Shown one piece after another: positions 1-8,503 of a stretch of 47,075 nucleotides of DNA (the stretch's first letter is position 1; each line of letters starts with the position of its first letter). The notes beneath the pieces were generated by a model. It was not told where the DNA came from. It made no database searches and saw nothing but the letters and a program-made list of their open reading frames with translations. The stretch lies in the NCBI GenBank assembly GCA_013151215.1, contig JAADIS010000134.1:1-47075 (forward strand). Direction: 5' to 3'. The translations under genes and the position numbers were made by a program. Source of the DNA: Chlorobiota bacterium (lineage in GTDB: Bacteria; Bacteroidota; Bacteroidia; Bacteroidales; F082).

Positions 1-33
1 TTTTGATTTCGATACCCGGCAGGGAGTTTAAGT

Positions 34-1135
34 TTAGGAATTATCTTCCCCGGCACCAAACTCCATTAGGTAAGCCTTAATGAACGAATCCAGATCCCCA
101 TCCATAACACCCTGGACATCAGAAGACTCATGGTTTGTTCTCACGTCTTTAACCAGTTTGTACGGATGCATGGTGTAAGATCTTATCTGCGAGCCCCATT
201 CTATTTTCTTCTTATTGCCTTCTATTTTCGATTGTTCATCTTGTTGTTTGCGCAACTCAATTTCATAAAGCTGCGATTTGAGCATCTGCATTGCTTTTTC
301 GCGATTTTGGCCTTGTGAGCGTGTTTCCTGACATTCAATAACCAAACCTGAAGGGTCGTGATGTAATCGAACAGCCGTTTCAACTTTGTTCACATTCTGT
401 CCGCCGGGGCCGCTTGAGCGAAAAGTGTCCCACCAGATATCTGCCGGGTTTACAGTTATTTCTATACTGTCGTCAACAACAGGATAAACATAAACTGAGG
501 CAAATGATGTGTGGCGTCTATTGGCTGAATCGAAAGGCGAGAGCCTGACGAGGCGGTGCACACCGTTTTCCCCTTTTAAATATCCAAAGGCATATTTGCC
601 TTCGATTTCCAGGGATACGGATTTTATTCCGGCAACATCGCCTTCCTGGTAATCAAGTTCGCGAACCTTGAAATCCTGCCGTTCGCCATAGCGGATATAC
701 ATTCGCATGAGCATCTCGGCCCAGTCCTGGCTTTCGGTCCCCCCGGCTCCCGGGTTTATTTTCAATATGGCGTTCAATTTATCCTCGGGCCTGCTGAGCA
801 TCTGAAAAAATTCCAGGTCTTCAACAAGCTTCAATACTTTATCATACTGATCGTTAAGTTCTTCCTGCGACGAGTCGCCTGTCTCATGGAATTCAACCAG
901 CACTTGAAGGTCATCGAAGGATTCTGCTGCAACGGCATAGGAATCGCATATCTTTTTCTTTTCCTTGATTTGTCTTAATAACGATTCAGCTTCTTTAGGC
1001 TTGTTCCAAAAATCAGGGTCGCCGGTTTTTTCTTCTTCTTCATCAATCTCCATCAACTTTCTATCGACGTCAAAGATACCCCCTCAAGGCTTCTAGCCTC
1101 TTATATAATTCTTTTGCTGCTTCTGCGGAATACAT
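34..1135 (-). CDS. prfB: Peptide chain release factor 2 (programmed +1 frameshift)
   Basis: RF2 ends translation at UGA and UAA by triggering hydrolysis of peptidyl-tRNA. The long frame carries the SPF tripeptide that reads the stop codon ([11 protein letters not shown]) and the catalytic GGQ loop ([13 protein letters not shown]). That frame has no good start of its own. Upstream, an ATG at 1135 opens 21 codons ([21 protein letters not shown]) that stop at an in-frame TGA (1070-1072). A +1 slip on CTT TGA C joins them to the main frame at GAC (1071-1069), giving about 366 aa, the usual RF2 length. The coding sequence is therefore 1135..1073 joined to 1071..34. The gene autoregulates: low RF2 favours the slip. 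The identity and the frameshift are both clear from sequence. Confidence 0.97.
1069..1083 (-). promoter_or_regulatory. prfB programmed +1 frameshift site
   Basis: Read on the minus strand this is AGG GGG TAT CTT TGA C. It has a Shine-Dalgarno-like AGGGGG, a three-base spacer, the slippery CTT, then the weak UGA-C stop context. This matches the canonical bacterial prfB autoregulatory element closely. The bases and frames are read directly from the sequence. Confidence 0.95.
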
Positions 1136-1159
1136 AATGATTTCTTTAAAGTTCAGGCG

Positions 1160-1167
1160 CAAATATA
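1160..1167 (-). promoter_or_regulatory. Bacteroidota -7 box for prfB
   Basis: On the minus strand the sequence is TATATTTG, an 8/8 match to TAnnTTTG, 24 bases before the prfB ATG at 1135. I see no good TTTG at -33. Confidence 0.5.
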
Positions 1168-1219
1168 GGGGAATTTATAGAAGTTCCTTCTAATTTTGGT
1201 CTCTTGTTATAGGGCAAGC

Positions 1220-1672
1220 TCACAATTCCCCGTTTATCACTTTCCATACCAGCGATGGCTGATATCCTTTTTGCCTGCAGAAGCTTAGCATTTTGGCATT
1301 TCTTTTAAAATCGTCTGTCTCGTTGATTTTTTTCGATTTAATAAGGGTTTTTAAGGTGTCGAGATATTCCTTTTCATCAATCTCATTCAGCCCCATTTGT
1401 ATATAAATATCCGGGATATGCTTTTGAGACAGCGCATAATAAATTTTGTTCTTGCCCCATTTGTTGTTCCTCAGCTTGCCGGTCGCAAAAGCAACCGCAT
1501 ATCGTTCTTCATTAATAAAGTCTTCTCTTTCAAGGCGTTGTATGATTGATTTAATAGTGTTCCCGCTTGCTTTCCACTGCAACAGCTTTGATTTCACATC
1601 AAATATGCACCTTTCCTGATAATCACAAAAGTTTTTTGCTTTTTCGTATAAGAAATTTTGTTGTGGCGACAT
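1220..1672 (-). CDS. recX: RecX family regulatory protein
   Basis: About 150 aa with the helical repeat pattern of RecX, which binds and modulates RecA filaments. The family signature is seen in the opening CxxYQERC-like helix (FCDYQERCIFDVKSKL), the middle segment with LEREDFINEERYAVAFA, and NKWGKNKIYYAL. The start is set at the ATG at 1672 (MSPQQ). The only longer start in frame is a TTG at 1690. It lies 30 bases downstream of the FKBP stop, so the two are likely co-transcribed. RecX sequences diverge fast, so the family call is good but not certain. Confidence 0.8.
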   Translation of the reverse strand: MSPQQNFLYEKAKNFCDYQERCIFDVKSKLLQWKASGNTIKSIIQRLEREDFINEERYAVAFATGKLRNNKWGKNKIYYALSQKHIPDIYIQMGLNEIDEKEYLDTLKTLIKSKKINETDDFKRNAKMLSFCRQKGYQPSLVWKVINGEL

Positions 1673-1702
1673 CTTAAAAATTTTCCACAATATACGGATT
1701 TT

Positions 1703-2170
1703 CTACTTGTTGTAAACTTGAAAAAGCTCAATATTGAAAACAAGTACGGAATTTTCCGGTATGCCAAGCTGTTCGCGACCAGCATAGCCTAATTCCGAGG
1801 GGATGATTAGCATGATCTTGCCTCCTTCGCCAATTAATTGAAGTCCCTCGATCCATCCCGGGATAAGTTGGTTCAAATTAGCGCTCATTTCAACTGAACC
1901 ATCATCGAAAACGCTGCCGTCAAGCAGTTCGCCCTTGTATTTGGCCTCGATATACGAATAGAAATCGGGGCGGTTCAGGCTGTCGCCGGCTTTGTAAATA
2001 ATGTAATGAAGGCCACTTTCAGTCTTGATAGTTTCAAGATTGTTGTCTGCAATATATTGCTCAATCAATATCTGGTCTATTTCAGCCTGGCTTGGCCCCT
2101 TGTCCTTACATGAACCTATGCCGAAAAGCATAATGGCCGTGAATAAAATAATCAATGATTTTTTAAGCAT
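1703..2170 (-). CDS. FKBP-type peptidyl-prolyl isomerase lipoprotein
   Basis: A 155-aa protein with a lipoprotein signal peptide ending in the lipobox IGSC (Cys21), so it is probably anchored in the periplasm or outer membrane. A short helical linker leads to an FKBP fold recognised by AKYKGELLDGSVFDDG, LIPGWIEGLQLIGEGGK, LIIPSELGYAGREQLGIPENS and LVFNIELFQV. FKBPs catalyse cis-trans isomerisation at Xaa-Pro bonds and help fold exported proteins. It is the first gene of an operon with recX and has a clear -33/-7 promoter. The specific client is unknown. Confidence 0.9.
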   Translation of the reverse strand: MLKKSLIILFTAIMLFGIGSCKDKGPSQAEIDQILIEQYIADNNLETIKTESGLHYIIYKAGDSLNRPDFYSYIEAKYKGELLDGSVFDDGSVEMSANLNQLIPGWIEGLQLIGEGGKIMLIIPSELGYAGREQLGIPENSVLVFNIELFQVYNK

Positions 2171-2193
2171 TTTTTATTTCGATTTAATATTTG

Positions 2194-2223
2194 CAAATTT
2201 ACGAATATCAAATTACCAACAAA
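2194..2223 (-). promoter_or_regulatory. Promoter for the FKBP-recX operon
   Basis: Minus-strand TTTG (2223-2220), 18-base spacer, then TAAATTTG (2201-2194). This is a full Bacteroidota -33/-7 promoter, with its -7 box 24 bases before the FKBP start. Confidence 0.65.
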
Positions 2224-2287
2224 TATTTTAACATTTTTAATAATAGCATATCAATGGCGGGAATGTTCGGCCTAATCCCCAAATATG

Positions 2288-2295
2288 TATTTTTG
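2288..2295 (+). promoter_or_regulatory. -7 box for dus
   Basis: TATTTTTG ends only six bases before the ATG at 2302. The predicted transcript would have a 5' leader of only a few bases. The box also rules out the upstream in-frame starts that precede it. Confidence 0.5.
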
Positions 2296-2301
2296 CATTT
2301 C

Positions 2302-3267
2302 ATGAAAATAAATCAAAAAATATATCTTGCTCCATTTCAAGGGGTTACAACTTATACTTTCAGAGAGGTTTATACAAGTTTCTTTACTGGCATCGATAAG
2401 CTATATACTCCCTTTTTTACTTCGGTCCATAAGGCCAAAAGCCTTGATAAAAAAGGGGCCGGGCTAAATTCCGTAAAGCAGGGTGGTATAGGGGTGGTGC
2501 CTCAGATTTTGTCGAAGGATGCTGACGAGATACTTCGTTTTGCGGATCATTGCTCCAAAAAGGGTTTTCGTGAAATAAACTGGAACTTGGGCTGCCCATA
2601 TCCTCGGGTAGCGAATAAAAAAAGGGGTTCTGGCATGCTGCCTTTTCCCGGAGAGGCCCATAAGATATTATTGGAGCTGGATCGAAGGCTGGAAATCGAT
2701 TTATCGGTCAAATGCCGCTTGGGTTATTATTCCCATGAAGAGATATTTGCGATGATAGATGTTTTCAACGAACACAAAATCTCGGAATTGATAGTTCACG
2801 CCCGCATAGGGAAGCAGCTTTATAGTGGCAGTGTTAACAAGGAAGCTTTCAGTAAGCTTATTGATAGATGCAAGCTTCCTCTTGCCTACAATGGCGATAT
2901 TTTCTCTAAATCCGATTTCGATGATTTCGACAAAAGCTTCAAGCTTATTGATAACTGGATGATTGGCAGGGGCCTGCTCAGGAACCCGTTTTTGCCCGCT
3001 GTTTTAAAGTCTTATGAAATTCCATCGCCCGAAGAGCAAAAAACCTTGATTTATAAATTTGTGACGACCCTTTATTTGGCCTATAGGAAAAAAACCAACG
3101 ACAGGCTGCATGCGATTAGCATCATGAAAGAATATTGGAGTTACTTAAGCTGCTCGTTTTCCAGTCCCCAAAAGGTGTTCAACAGCGTAAAAAAAACAAA
3201 GACCTTTGATGAATATGAAGAGGCGGTAGCTTTTGTGTTCAGGAATTATGATTGGCTGGCCAGTTGA
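2302..3267 (+). CDS. dus: tRNA-dihydrouridine synthase family protein
   Basis: A 321-aa flavin enzyme of the Dus family, which reduces uridines in the tRNA D-loop to dihydrouridine with FMN and NADPH. Family marks are the opening YLAPFQGVTTYTFR, the active-site region INWNLGCPYPRVANKKRGSGML with its catalytic Cys, LSVKCRLGY, ELIVHARIGKQLYSG, LAYNGDIFS and MIGRGLLRNPFL. The ATG at 2302 is chosen because the family core begins at once after it and a -7 box lies just upstream. The region upstream in the same frame has no homology-like sequence. Which D-loop position it modifies cannot be told. Confidence 0.9.
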   Translation: MKINQKIYLAPFQGVTTYTFREVYTSFFTGIDKLYTPFFTSVHKAKSLDKKGAGLNSVKQGGIGVVPQILSKDADEILRFADHCSKKGFREINWNLGCPYPRVANKKRGSGMLPFPGEAHKILLELDRRLEIDLSVKCRLGYYSHEEIFAMIDVFNEHKISELIVHARIGKQLYSGSVNKEAFSKLIDRCKLPLAYNGDIFSKSDFDDFDKSFKLIDNWMIGRGLLRNPFLPAVLKSYEIPSPEEQKTLIYKFVTTLYLAYRKKTNDRLHAISIMKEYWSYLSCSFSSPQKVFNSVKKTKTFDEYEEAVAFVFRNYDWLAS

Positions 3268-3291
3268 GGTTTGTGGTTTGAGGGCTGTTCT

Positions 3292-3765
3292 TTATTTTCT
3301 TTTTAACCAAAATAACTGCTCCTTGTTTCCGCGAATGTTGGAAACGGAAATATGAAGCAAGCTGTCATTTCTTACTTCATAGCTTATAATTGAGGGAAAT
3401 TCATTGTTTGGGTTAACAAACTTCCAGCTATGTCCCCTTGCTTCCGTTAACTTAAAATCCACGGTTTCTGACGAATTCAGGAAAACCCTGTAAAAAATAG
3501 AATCTCCGTGTTTTATGATCGCAAGTTTTTCAAAAAAGGATGTGTCCGACTTGTTTAGGCTGAAACCGGCTCCTTCAAGAAGGCTGTCGTTGCTGAATTG
3601 CCAGACCTCGTTAAAGCTTATCCCTTTATACGATTCCCAATGGCCGTTTATTGATTGTAAATTTTGCATGCTTTCGTCAACCGTAGGTTTGCTGCATGAA
3701 ACAAGAAGCACCATCGAAAGAAAAATGGTTTTCGCAAGAGACGGAAAAATATGTTTTTTCATCAT
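3292..3765 (-). CDS. Small lipoprotein, DUF6265-like
   Basis: About 157 aa starting at the ATG-ATG pair at 3765/3762, with a signal peptide ending in the lipobox LVSC. The mature part (INGHWESYKGISFNEVWQ, GAGFSLNKSD, FKLTEARGHSWKFVNPNNEF) resembles the one-domain beta-rich DUF6265 proteins, in which a W(E/R)...EVW...GxGxS pattern recurs. Function is unknown; these are small secreted proteins with a lipocalin-like feel. It converges on dus, with 24 bases between their stops. The family call is tentative. Confidence 0.6.
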   Translation of the reverse strand: MMKKHIFPSLAKTIFLSMVLLVSCSKPTVDESMQNLQSINGHWESYKGISFNEVWQFSNDSLLEGAGFSLNKSDTSFFEKLAIIKHGDSIFYRVFLNSSETVDFKLTEARGHSWKFVNPNNEFPSIISYEVRNDSLLHISVSNIRGNKEQLFWLKRK

Positions 3766-3806
3766 GGATACTGGTACTAAAGGCATTTATTATTAGTAAA
3801 CCATGG

Positions 3807-3814
3807 CAAAATTA
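3807..3814 (-). promoter_or_regulatory. -7 box for the small lipoprotein gene
   Basis: Minus-strand TAATTTTG, 41 bases upstream of the ATG at 3765. No convincing -33 partner is seen. Confidence 0.45.
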
Positions 3815-3866
3815 ACTTTATTTTAGTTAAATTTTATTAAGAAAGATTCTAAATAGTATTTTTGTT

Positions 3867-3874
3867 TATATTTG
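3867..3874 (+). promoter_or_regulatory. -7 box for the superoxide reductase gene
   Basis: TATATTTG, 29 bases before the ATG at 3904. It is divergent from the box at 3807-3814. Confidence 0.5.
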
Positions 3875-3903
3875 CAGGACATTAAATTTTAAAACACAGT
3901 TAT

Positions 3904-4281
3904 ATGAAAATTAATAGGTACGTTGATATTTCAACATTGGAAAGAGAAGCAAAGAAAGATTATATCGATCGTCATTCACCGTTCATCCACTGCGGGAACA
4001 GTGCAAAGGAAGGCGAGAAATTTACCGTAAAAGTAAAGCTTGGCGACGAATACGTCCATCCCGACGATTTCGATCATTATATTGCTTACGTGCAACTTTG
4101 GAACAGGGAAACCATGTTGGCCCAGGCTACGTTCACTCCAGGAACACTTGGAAACAAGCCGGGTCATGTTGAAGTTGATTTCAACATCGTTCCAACAAAA
4201 GATCTAAAACTAACTGCAACTGCTTACTGTACTAAACATGGGCTATGGCATAGCAACGAAAAAGAAGTTGCTGTGAGCTGA
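3904..4281 (+). CDS. Superoxide reductase (class II, neelaredoxin-like)
   Basis: A 125-aa single-domain protein matching the iron centre of superoxide reductases, which reduce superoxide to hydrogen peroxide without making oxygen. The square-pyramidal Fe site can be traced as His24, His52, His58 and His112 plus Cys109 (motifs HSPF, YVHPDDFDHYI, YCTKHGLWH). The N-terminal desulforedoxin domain of class I enzymes is absent. The usual Glu-Lys before the first His is Asp22-Arg23 here. It stands alone with its own promoter and terminator. The peroxide it makes could be removed by the peroxiredoxin at 20.1 kb, an inference from function only. Confidence 0.88.
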   Translation: MKINRYVDISTLEREAKKDYIDRHSPFIHCGNSAKEGEKFTVKVKLGDEYVHPDDFDHYIAYVQLWNRETMLAQATFTPGTLGNKPGHVEVDFNIVPTKDLKLTATAYCTKHGLWHSNEKEVAVS

Positions 4282-4300
4282 TTTCACTCGTTATACATTT

Positions 4301-4335
4301 AAAAGGGGAGGCTTTGAACGGCCTCCCTTTTTTTG
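4301..4335 (+). terminator. Rho-independent terminator after superoxide reductase
   Basis: GGGAGGC (4306-4312), eight-base loop, GCCTCCC (4321-4327), then seven T. The A-run before the stem also lets it work on the other strand. Confidence 0.85.
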
Positions 4336-4498
4336 TTTATGCATGGCCTATTTTTTATAATGAATGTTTTATAATGCATGCGGAAAATCGAATCCTATGC
4401 TTATTTTATTTTTATTTGACATAAAGCAAAGTGAATCAGCCATATAACAAAAACAACAATCAATATCGGCCATACATTAATATAATTGGCTTTTTGCT

Positions 4499-4506
4499 TA
4501 AATTTG
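4499..4506 (+). promoter_or_regulatory. -7 box for ileS
   Basis: TAAATTTG, 50 bases upstream of the ATG at 4557. Its position argues against the in-frame start at 4431, which would lie upstream of the transcript. Confidence 0.5.
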
Positions 4507-4556
4507 CAGCCAATTTTTTTTTAAGTTTTTCAGAATCAATAAATACAGTCTTTTTA

Positions 4557-7500
4557 ATGGCAGCCAAATATCAGGAATATAAACATTTGAACCTAACAGG
4601 AATTGCCGACGAGGTAATGAGATTTTGGGGTGAAAACGATGTTTTCAACAAGAGCATGGAGTTGAGGAAAGGGAATGACAACTTCGTTTTTTATGAGGGT
4701 CCGCCATCAGCAAACGGGGTTCCCGGAATCCATCATGTTATGGCAAGGACTATCAAGGACTTGTTCTGTCGTTATCAAACCATGAAGGGAAAATATGTTG
4801 AGCGCAAGGCAGGATGGGACACGCATGGCCTGCCGGTGGAAATCAGCGTTGAAAAGACCCTTGGCATAACAAAGGAGGATATTGGCAAGAAAATTTCTGT
4901 TGAGGAGTATAATAAAGCATGCCGCAAAGAGGTGTTGAAGTATAAGGATCTTTGGGACGACCTGACAAATAAAATTGGCTATTGGGTTGACCTTGACGAC
5001 CCTTATATCACTTTCGACAATAAATATATCGAGTCGGTATGGAACTTGATACAGAAATTGTTCAATAATGGTTTGCTCTACAAAGGATATACTATCCAGC
5101 CGTATTCCCCGGCAGCCGGAACCGGGTTGAGCACACACGAACTAAATCAGCCCGGTTGTTATAGAGATGTTACGGATACTACTGCCGTTGCGCAGTTTAA
5201 GTTAAAAACCGACAGCGTCCCGGCAGGTGTATTAAATAATGTCGAGGGCGATTTGTTTATTATAGCATGGACCACGACTCCGTGGACGCTACCTTCAAAT
5301 ACAGCCCTTGCCGTTGGCGAGAAGATTGAATATCTTACTGTTAAAACTTTCAACCCTTATACGGGAAGCCCCATTAATGTTATACTTGCAAAAGACAGGT
5401 TAAGCGCATACTTCAAGGCCGATAACGAGAATTTATCCTTCGAGGAATATAAAGCGGGCGATAAGGATATACCATACAAGATAATAGCGTCGCATAGCGG
5501 GGCCGAATTGGTTGGTATGAGATACGAACAGCTTTTTCAATGGGTAAAACCCATGGGGAAGGCCTTTGAGGTTATTCCCGGCGATTTTGTTACTACCGTG
5601 GAAGGCACTGGCATTGTTCATATTTCCCCTACTTTTGGCGCCGACGACGACCGCGTTGCCAAGGCCATGGGAATAGAACCTTTGGTCTTGCTTGATAAAA
5701 CTGGTGACCGCCGACCGATGGTTGACCTGAGGGGTAGGTTTTTCAGAATGGAAGACCTTGATGATGAGTTTGTTGAAAACTATATCGACAAACAGGCTTA
5801 TGCCGAGTTTGAAGGTCGTTTCGTTAAAAACGCCTACGATGATAGCCTTGGCGACAAAGACACTACCCTCGACATTGATTTATCCGTTGGATTGAAGAAA
5901 TCGGGATTGGCTTTTAAAATCGAGAAGCTCGTCCATAATTATCCTCATTGCTGGCGTACCGATAAACCCGTTTTATATTATCCTTTAGACTCGTGGTTCG
6001 TTAAGACCACAAAGATGAAAGACAGGATGATAGAACTTAACAAAACGATAAATTGGAAGCCAAGGGCAACCGGCGAAGGCAGGTTCGGCAATTGGTTGGA
6101 AAACTTACAGGACTGGAACTTGTCGAGGTCGCGCTTTTGGGGGGTGCCTATTCCTATCTGGCTTACGGAAGACAGAACGGAGATTAAAACATTGGGTTCG
6201 GCCGAAGAGCTGAAGAACGAGATAGAGAAATCATTGACGGCAGGCTTTATGGACGAGAACCCGATGAAAGACTTTGTGCCGGGGGATATGTCGAAGGAAA
6301 ATTATCTGACATTTGATTTTCACAGACCTTATGTTGATAAGATAGTGCTTGTTTCCGATAGTGGCAAGGCTATGTACAGGGAACCCTCATTGATTGATGT
6401 TTGGTTCGATTCGGGATCTATGCCCTATGCTCAATTTCATTATCCATTCGAAAACAAGGAAGCCTTCGAGAGGAATTACCCGGCCGATTTTATTGCCGAA
6501 GGTGTGGATCAGACCAGAGGATGGTTTTTTACCCTTCATGCCATAGCAAGCATGCTTTTTGATTCCGTTGCGTTTAAAAACGTGGTTTCTAACGGCCTCG
6601 TATTGGACAAAGCAGGCAATAAAATGTCGAAGCGGCTCGGCAATGCCGTCGATCCTTTTAAGACTATCGGGAAATATGGCCCTGATGCCACGCGTTGGTA
6701 TATGATCACCAATTCGCAACCTTGGGATAATCTGAAATTCGATGTCGCAGGAATTGACGAGGTGAGGCGCAAATTCCTTGGCACTTTATATAATACTTAT
6801 GCTTTCTTTGCTCTTTACGCCAATATCGACGGATTTACTTATAGCGAGGACGAGGTCCCGGTTTCCGAAAGAACCGAGCTCGACAGATGGGTTCTGTCGG
6901 AGTTGAACTCCCTTATAAAAGAAGTTGACGATGCCTATGCTAATTATGAGCCCACCAGGGCTGGAAGAGCAATACAGTATTTTGTAAACGAGCACCTTAG
7001 CAATTGGTTTGTCCGTTTGTCGAGGAGGCGTTTCTGGAAAGGCTGCTATTCCGGCGACAAAGTGGAAGCATTCCAAACACTTTATCGCTGTATGGAGGTT
7101 GTTGCTCAGCTGTCATCGCCGATAATTCCGTTTTTTGCCGATAAACTTTTCATGGACTTGAATAATGTGAGCAAGCGCCATAAGCGTTCTTCAGTTCATT
7201 TAAGCGATTTTCCGCTTGCCGATGAATCACTTATCGACTTGGAACTAGAGGAACGGATGGAGTTGGCACAAAAGATTTCCTCGATGACACTTTCGCTCCG
7301 CAAGAAGAATAATATCAGGGTTCGTCAGCCATTGAACAAAATAATGATCCCGGTATTAAATCCTCGCTTTAGGAATTTGGTGAGCAAAGTTGAATATTTA
7401 ATCTTGTCGGAAACCAATATTAAGGAAGTTGAATATCTTACTGAGGACTCAGGAATCTTGATCAAAAAAATCAAGCCTAATTTCAAGACCTTAGGGCCTA

Positions 7501-7991
7501 AATTCGGTAAATTGATGAAACAAATTGCTGCCGCAGTAAATCAGTTCTCGCAAAGCGAGATAAAACAAATTGAAAAAGAAGGTAAATACATAATTACCGT
7601 CGGGGGTGAGAATATTGAAATAAATATTGACGATGTTGATATACTTACTCAGGATATTCCAGGTTGGAGCGTTGCAAACCAGGATGATCTAACTGTGGCC
7701 CTGGATATTACAATAAGTCAGGAGTTGCAGAACGAGGGTCTCGCCCGCGAGCTGGTGAACAGGATACAGGGCATCCGGAAAGATTCCGGATTTGAAGTTA
7801 CCGATAAAATAAATGTTAAAATTTTGAAATCAGATGTGTTGGTTAGCGCAATAACTGACTACAAAGATTATATTTGTACCGAAACTTTAGCAAAAATAGA
7901 ATTTGTTGATAATCAGTCGTTAGCAAATTCCACTGAATTGGATTTGATCGATGATGTTAAAGTAGTATTGGAAATTGAAAGAATATCTTGA
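4557..7991 (+). CDS. ileS: Isoleucyl-tRNA synthetase
   Basis: A 1144-aa class I synthetase that charges tRNA-Ile. The HIGH motif is the variant GIHH (residues 57-60, after PPSANGVP), and KMSKR is at 689-693. The large CP1 editing domain lies between (TWDTHGLP-type core, TTPWTLPSN, HISPTFGADD). The C-terminus ends in the anticodon-binding and extended region without a C-terminal Cys4 zinc finger. The GIHH form and the missing zinc finger point to the type 2, eukaryote-like IleRS that is typical of Bacteroidota and is generally less sensitive to mupirocin (family knowledge, not tested here). The start is MAAKYQEYKHL because the -7 box lies downstream of the longer in-frame start. Confidence 0.97.
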   Translation: MAAKYQEYKHLNLTGIADEVMRFWGENDVFNKSMELRKGNDNFVFYEGPPSANGVPGIHHVMARTIKDLFCRYQTMKGKYVERKAGWDTHGLPVEISVEKTLGITKEDIGKKISVEEYNKACRKEVLKYKDLWDDLTNKIGYWVDLDDPYITFDNKYIESVWNLIQKLFNNGLLYKGYTIQPYSPAAGTGLSTHELNQPGCYRDVTDTTAVAQFKLKTDSVPAGVLNNVEGDLFIIAWTTTPWTLPSNTALAVGEKIEYLTVKTFNPYTGSPINVILAKDRLSAYFKADNENLSFEEYKAGDKDIPYKIIASHSGAELVGMRYEQLFQWVKPMGKAFEVIPGDFVTTVEGTGIVHISPTFGADDDRVAKAMGIEPLVLLDKTGDRRPMVDLRGRFFRMEDLDDEFVENYIDKQAYAEFEGRFVKNAYDDSLGDKDTTLDIDLSVGLKKSGLAFKIEKLVHNYPHCWRTDKPVLYYPLDSWFVKTTKMKDRMIELNKTINWKPRATGEGRFGNWLENLQDWNLSRSRFWGVPIPIWLTEDRTEIKTLGSAEELKNEIEKSLTAGFMDENPMKDFVPGDMSKENYLTFDFHRPYVDKIVLVSDSGKAMYREPSLIDVWFDSGSMPYAQFHYPFENKEAFERNYPADFIAEGVDQTRGWFFTLHAIASMLFDSVAFKNVVSNGLVLDKAGNKMSKRLGNAVDPFKTIGKYGPDATRWYMITNSQPWDNLKFDVAGIDEVRRKFLGTLYNTYAFFALYANIDGFTYSEDEVPVSERTELDRWVLSELNSLIKEVDDAYANYEPTRAGRAIQYFVNEHLSNWFVRLSRRRFWKGCYSGDKVEAFQTLYRCMEVVAQLSSPIIPFFADKLFMDLNNVSKRHKRSSVHLSDFPLADESLIDLELEERMELAQKISSMTLSLRKKNNIRVRQPLNKIMIPVLNPRFRNLVSKVEYLILSETNIKEVEYLTEDSGILIKKIKPNFKTLGPKFGKLMKQIAAAVNQFSQSEIKQIEKEGKYIITVGGENIEINIDDVDILTQDIPGWSVANQDDLTVALDITISQELQNEGLARELVNRIQGIRKDSGFEVTDKINVKILKSDVLVSAITDYKDYICTETLAKIEFVDNQSLANSTELDLIDDVKVVLEIERIS

Positions 7992-8049
7992 TAATTGTAT
8001 ATTGTTTTGATAGGGGAATCATGTTTTTTCATTATATTTAGCATCTTTT

Positions 8050-8057
8050 TATTTTTG
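8050..8057 (+). promoter_or_regulatory. -7 box for the DksA/TraR-lspA pair
   Basis: TATTTTTG, 22 bases before the ATG at 8080. Confidence 0.5.
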
Positions 8058-8079
8058 GATTAATTAATTGTAGGAAATT

Positions 8080-8490
8080 ATGAATGAGCTTAATAACGAT
8101 AGGGTAAAGACTAAATATACTGACGATGAATTACAGGAGTTTAGGGAAATAATCGAGAGAAAACTAAAGGTCGCCAAAGACGACTTGGATCTTTTGACGG
8201 ATGCATATACCAACACCAGCGAACATGGCACCAATGATACCTCGCCGACATTTAAGGTCTTGGAAGAAGGCCAGCAGGTATTGTCGAAGGAGGAAAACAG
8301 CAGGCTGGCCGCACGCCAGATGAGGTTTATCCAAAACCTTGAAAACGCTTTGGTGAGGATTGAGAATAAAACTTATGGCATTTGCAGGGTTACCGGCAAA
8401 CTTATAAGCAAGGAAAGGTTAAGGGCCGTGCCCCATGCTACCTTGAGTATCGAAGCCAAGAATAATCAAGCCAAACAAAAAAGGATTTAA
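8080..8490 (+). CDS. DksA/TraR family protein with degenerate zinc finger
   Basis: A 136-aa protein of the DksA/TraR family, which binds RNA polymerase through the secondary channel and tunes transcription. A coiled-coil region (residues about 10-90) leads to the family's YGIC motif, followed by RVTGKLISKERLRAVPHAT. Of the four zinc-ligand Cys expected in the classic C4 finger only the first (YGIC) remains. The others are replaced by Thr, Leu and His positions. Loss of these Cys is common in the phylum's homologue, as is the position directly upstream of lspA, where it sits 13 bases away. Confidence 0.85.
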   Translation: MNELNNDRVKTKYTDDELQEFREIIERKLKVAKDDLDLLTDAYTNTSEHGTNDTSPTFKVLEEGQQVLSKEENSRLAARQMRFIQNLENALVRIENKTYGICRVTGKLISKERLRAVPHATLSIEAKNNQAKQKRI

Positions 8491-8503
8491 GCATAAACTT
8501 AGT

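Noticed and set aside
1054-1056. TTG at 1056 as the real start of prfB
   Set aside because: The upstream 21-codon frame with the CTT TGA C shift site gives the expected full-length RF2.
4707-5138. A 143-codon minus-strand frame within ileS
   Set aside because: Antisense to the catalytic N-terminal domain of IleRS; no start context or motif.
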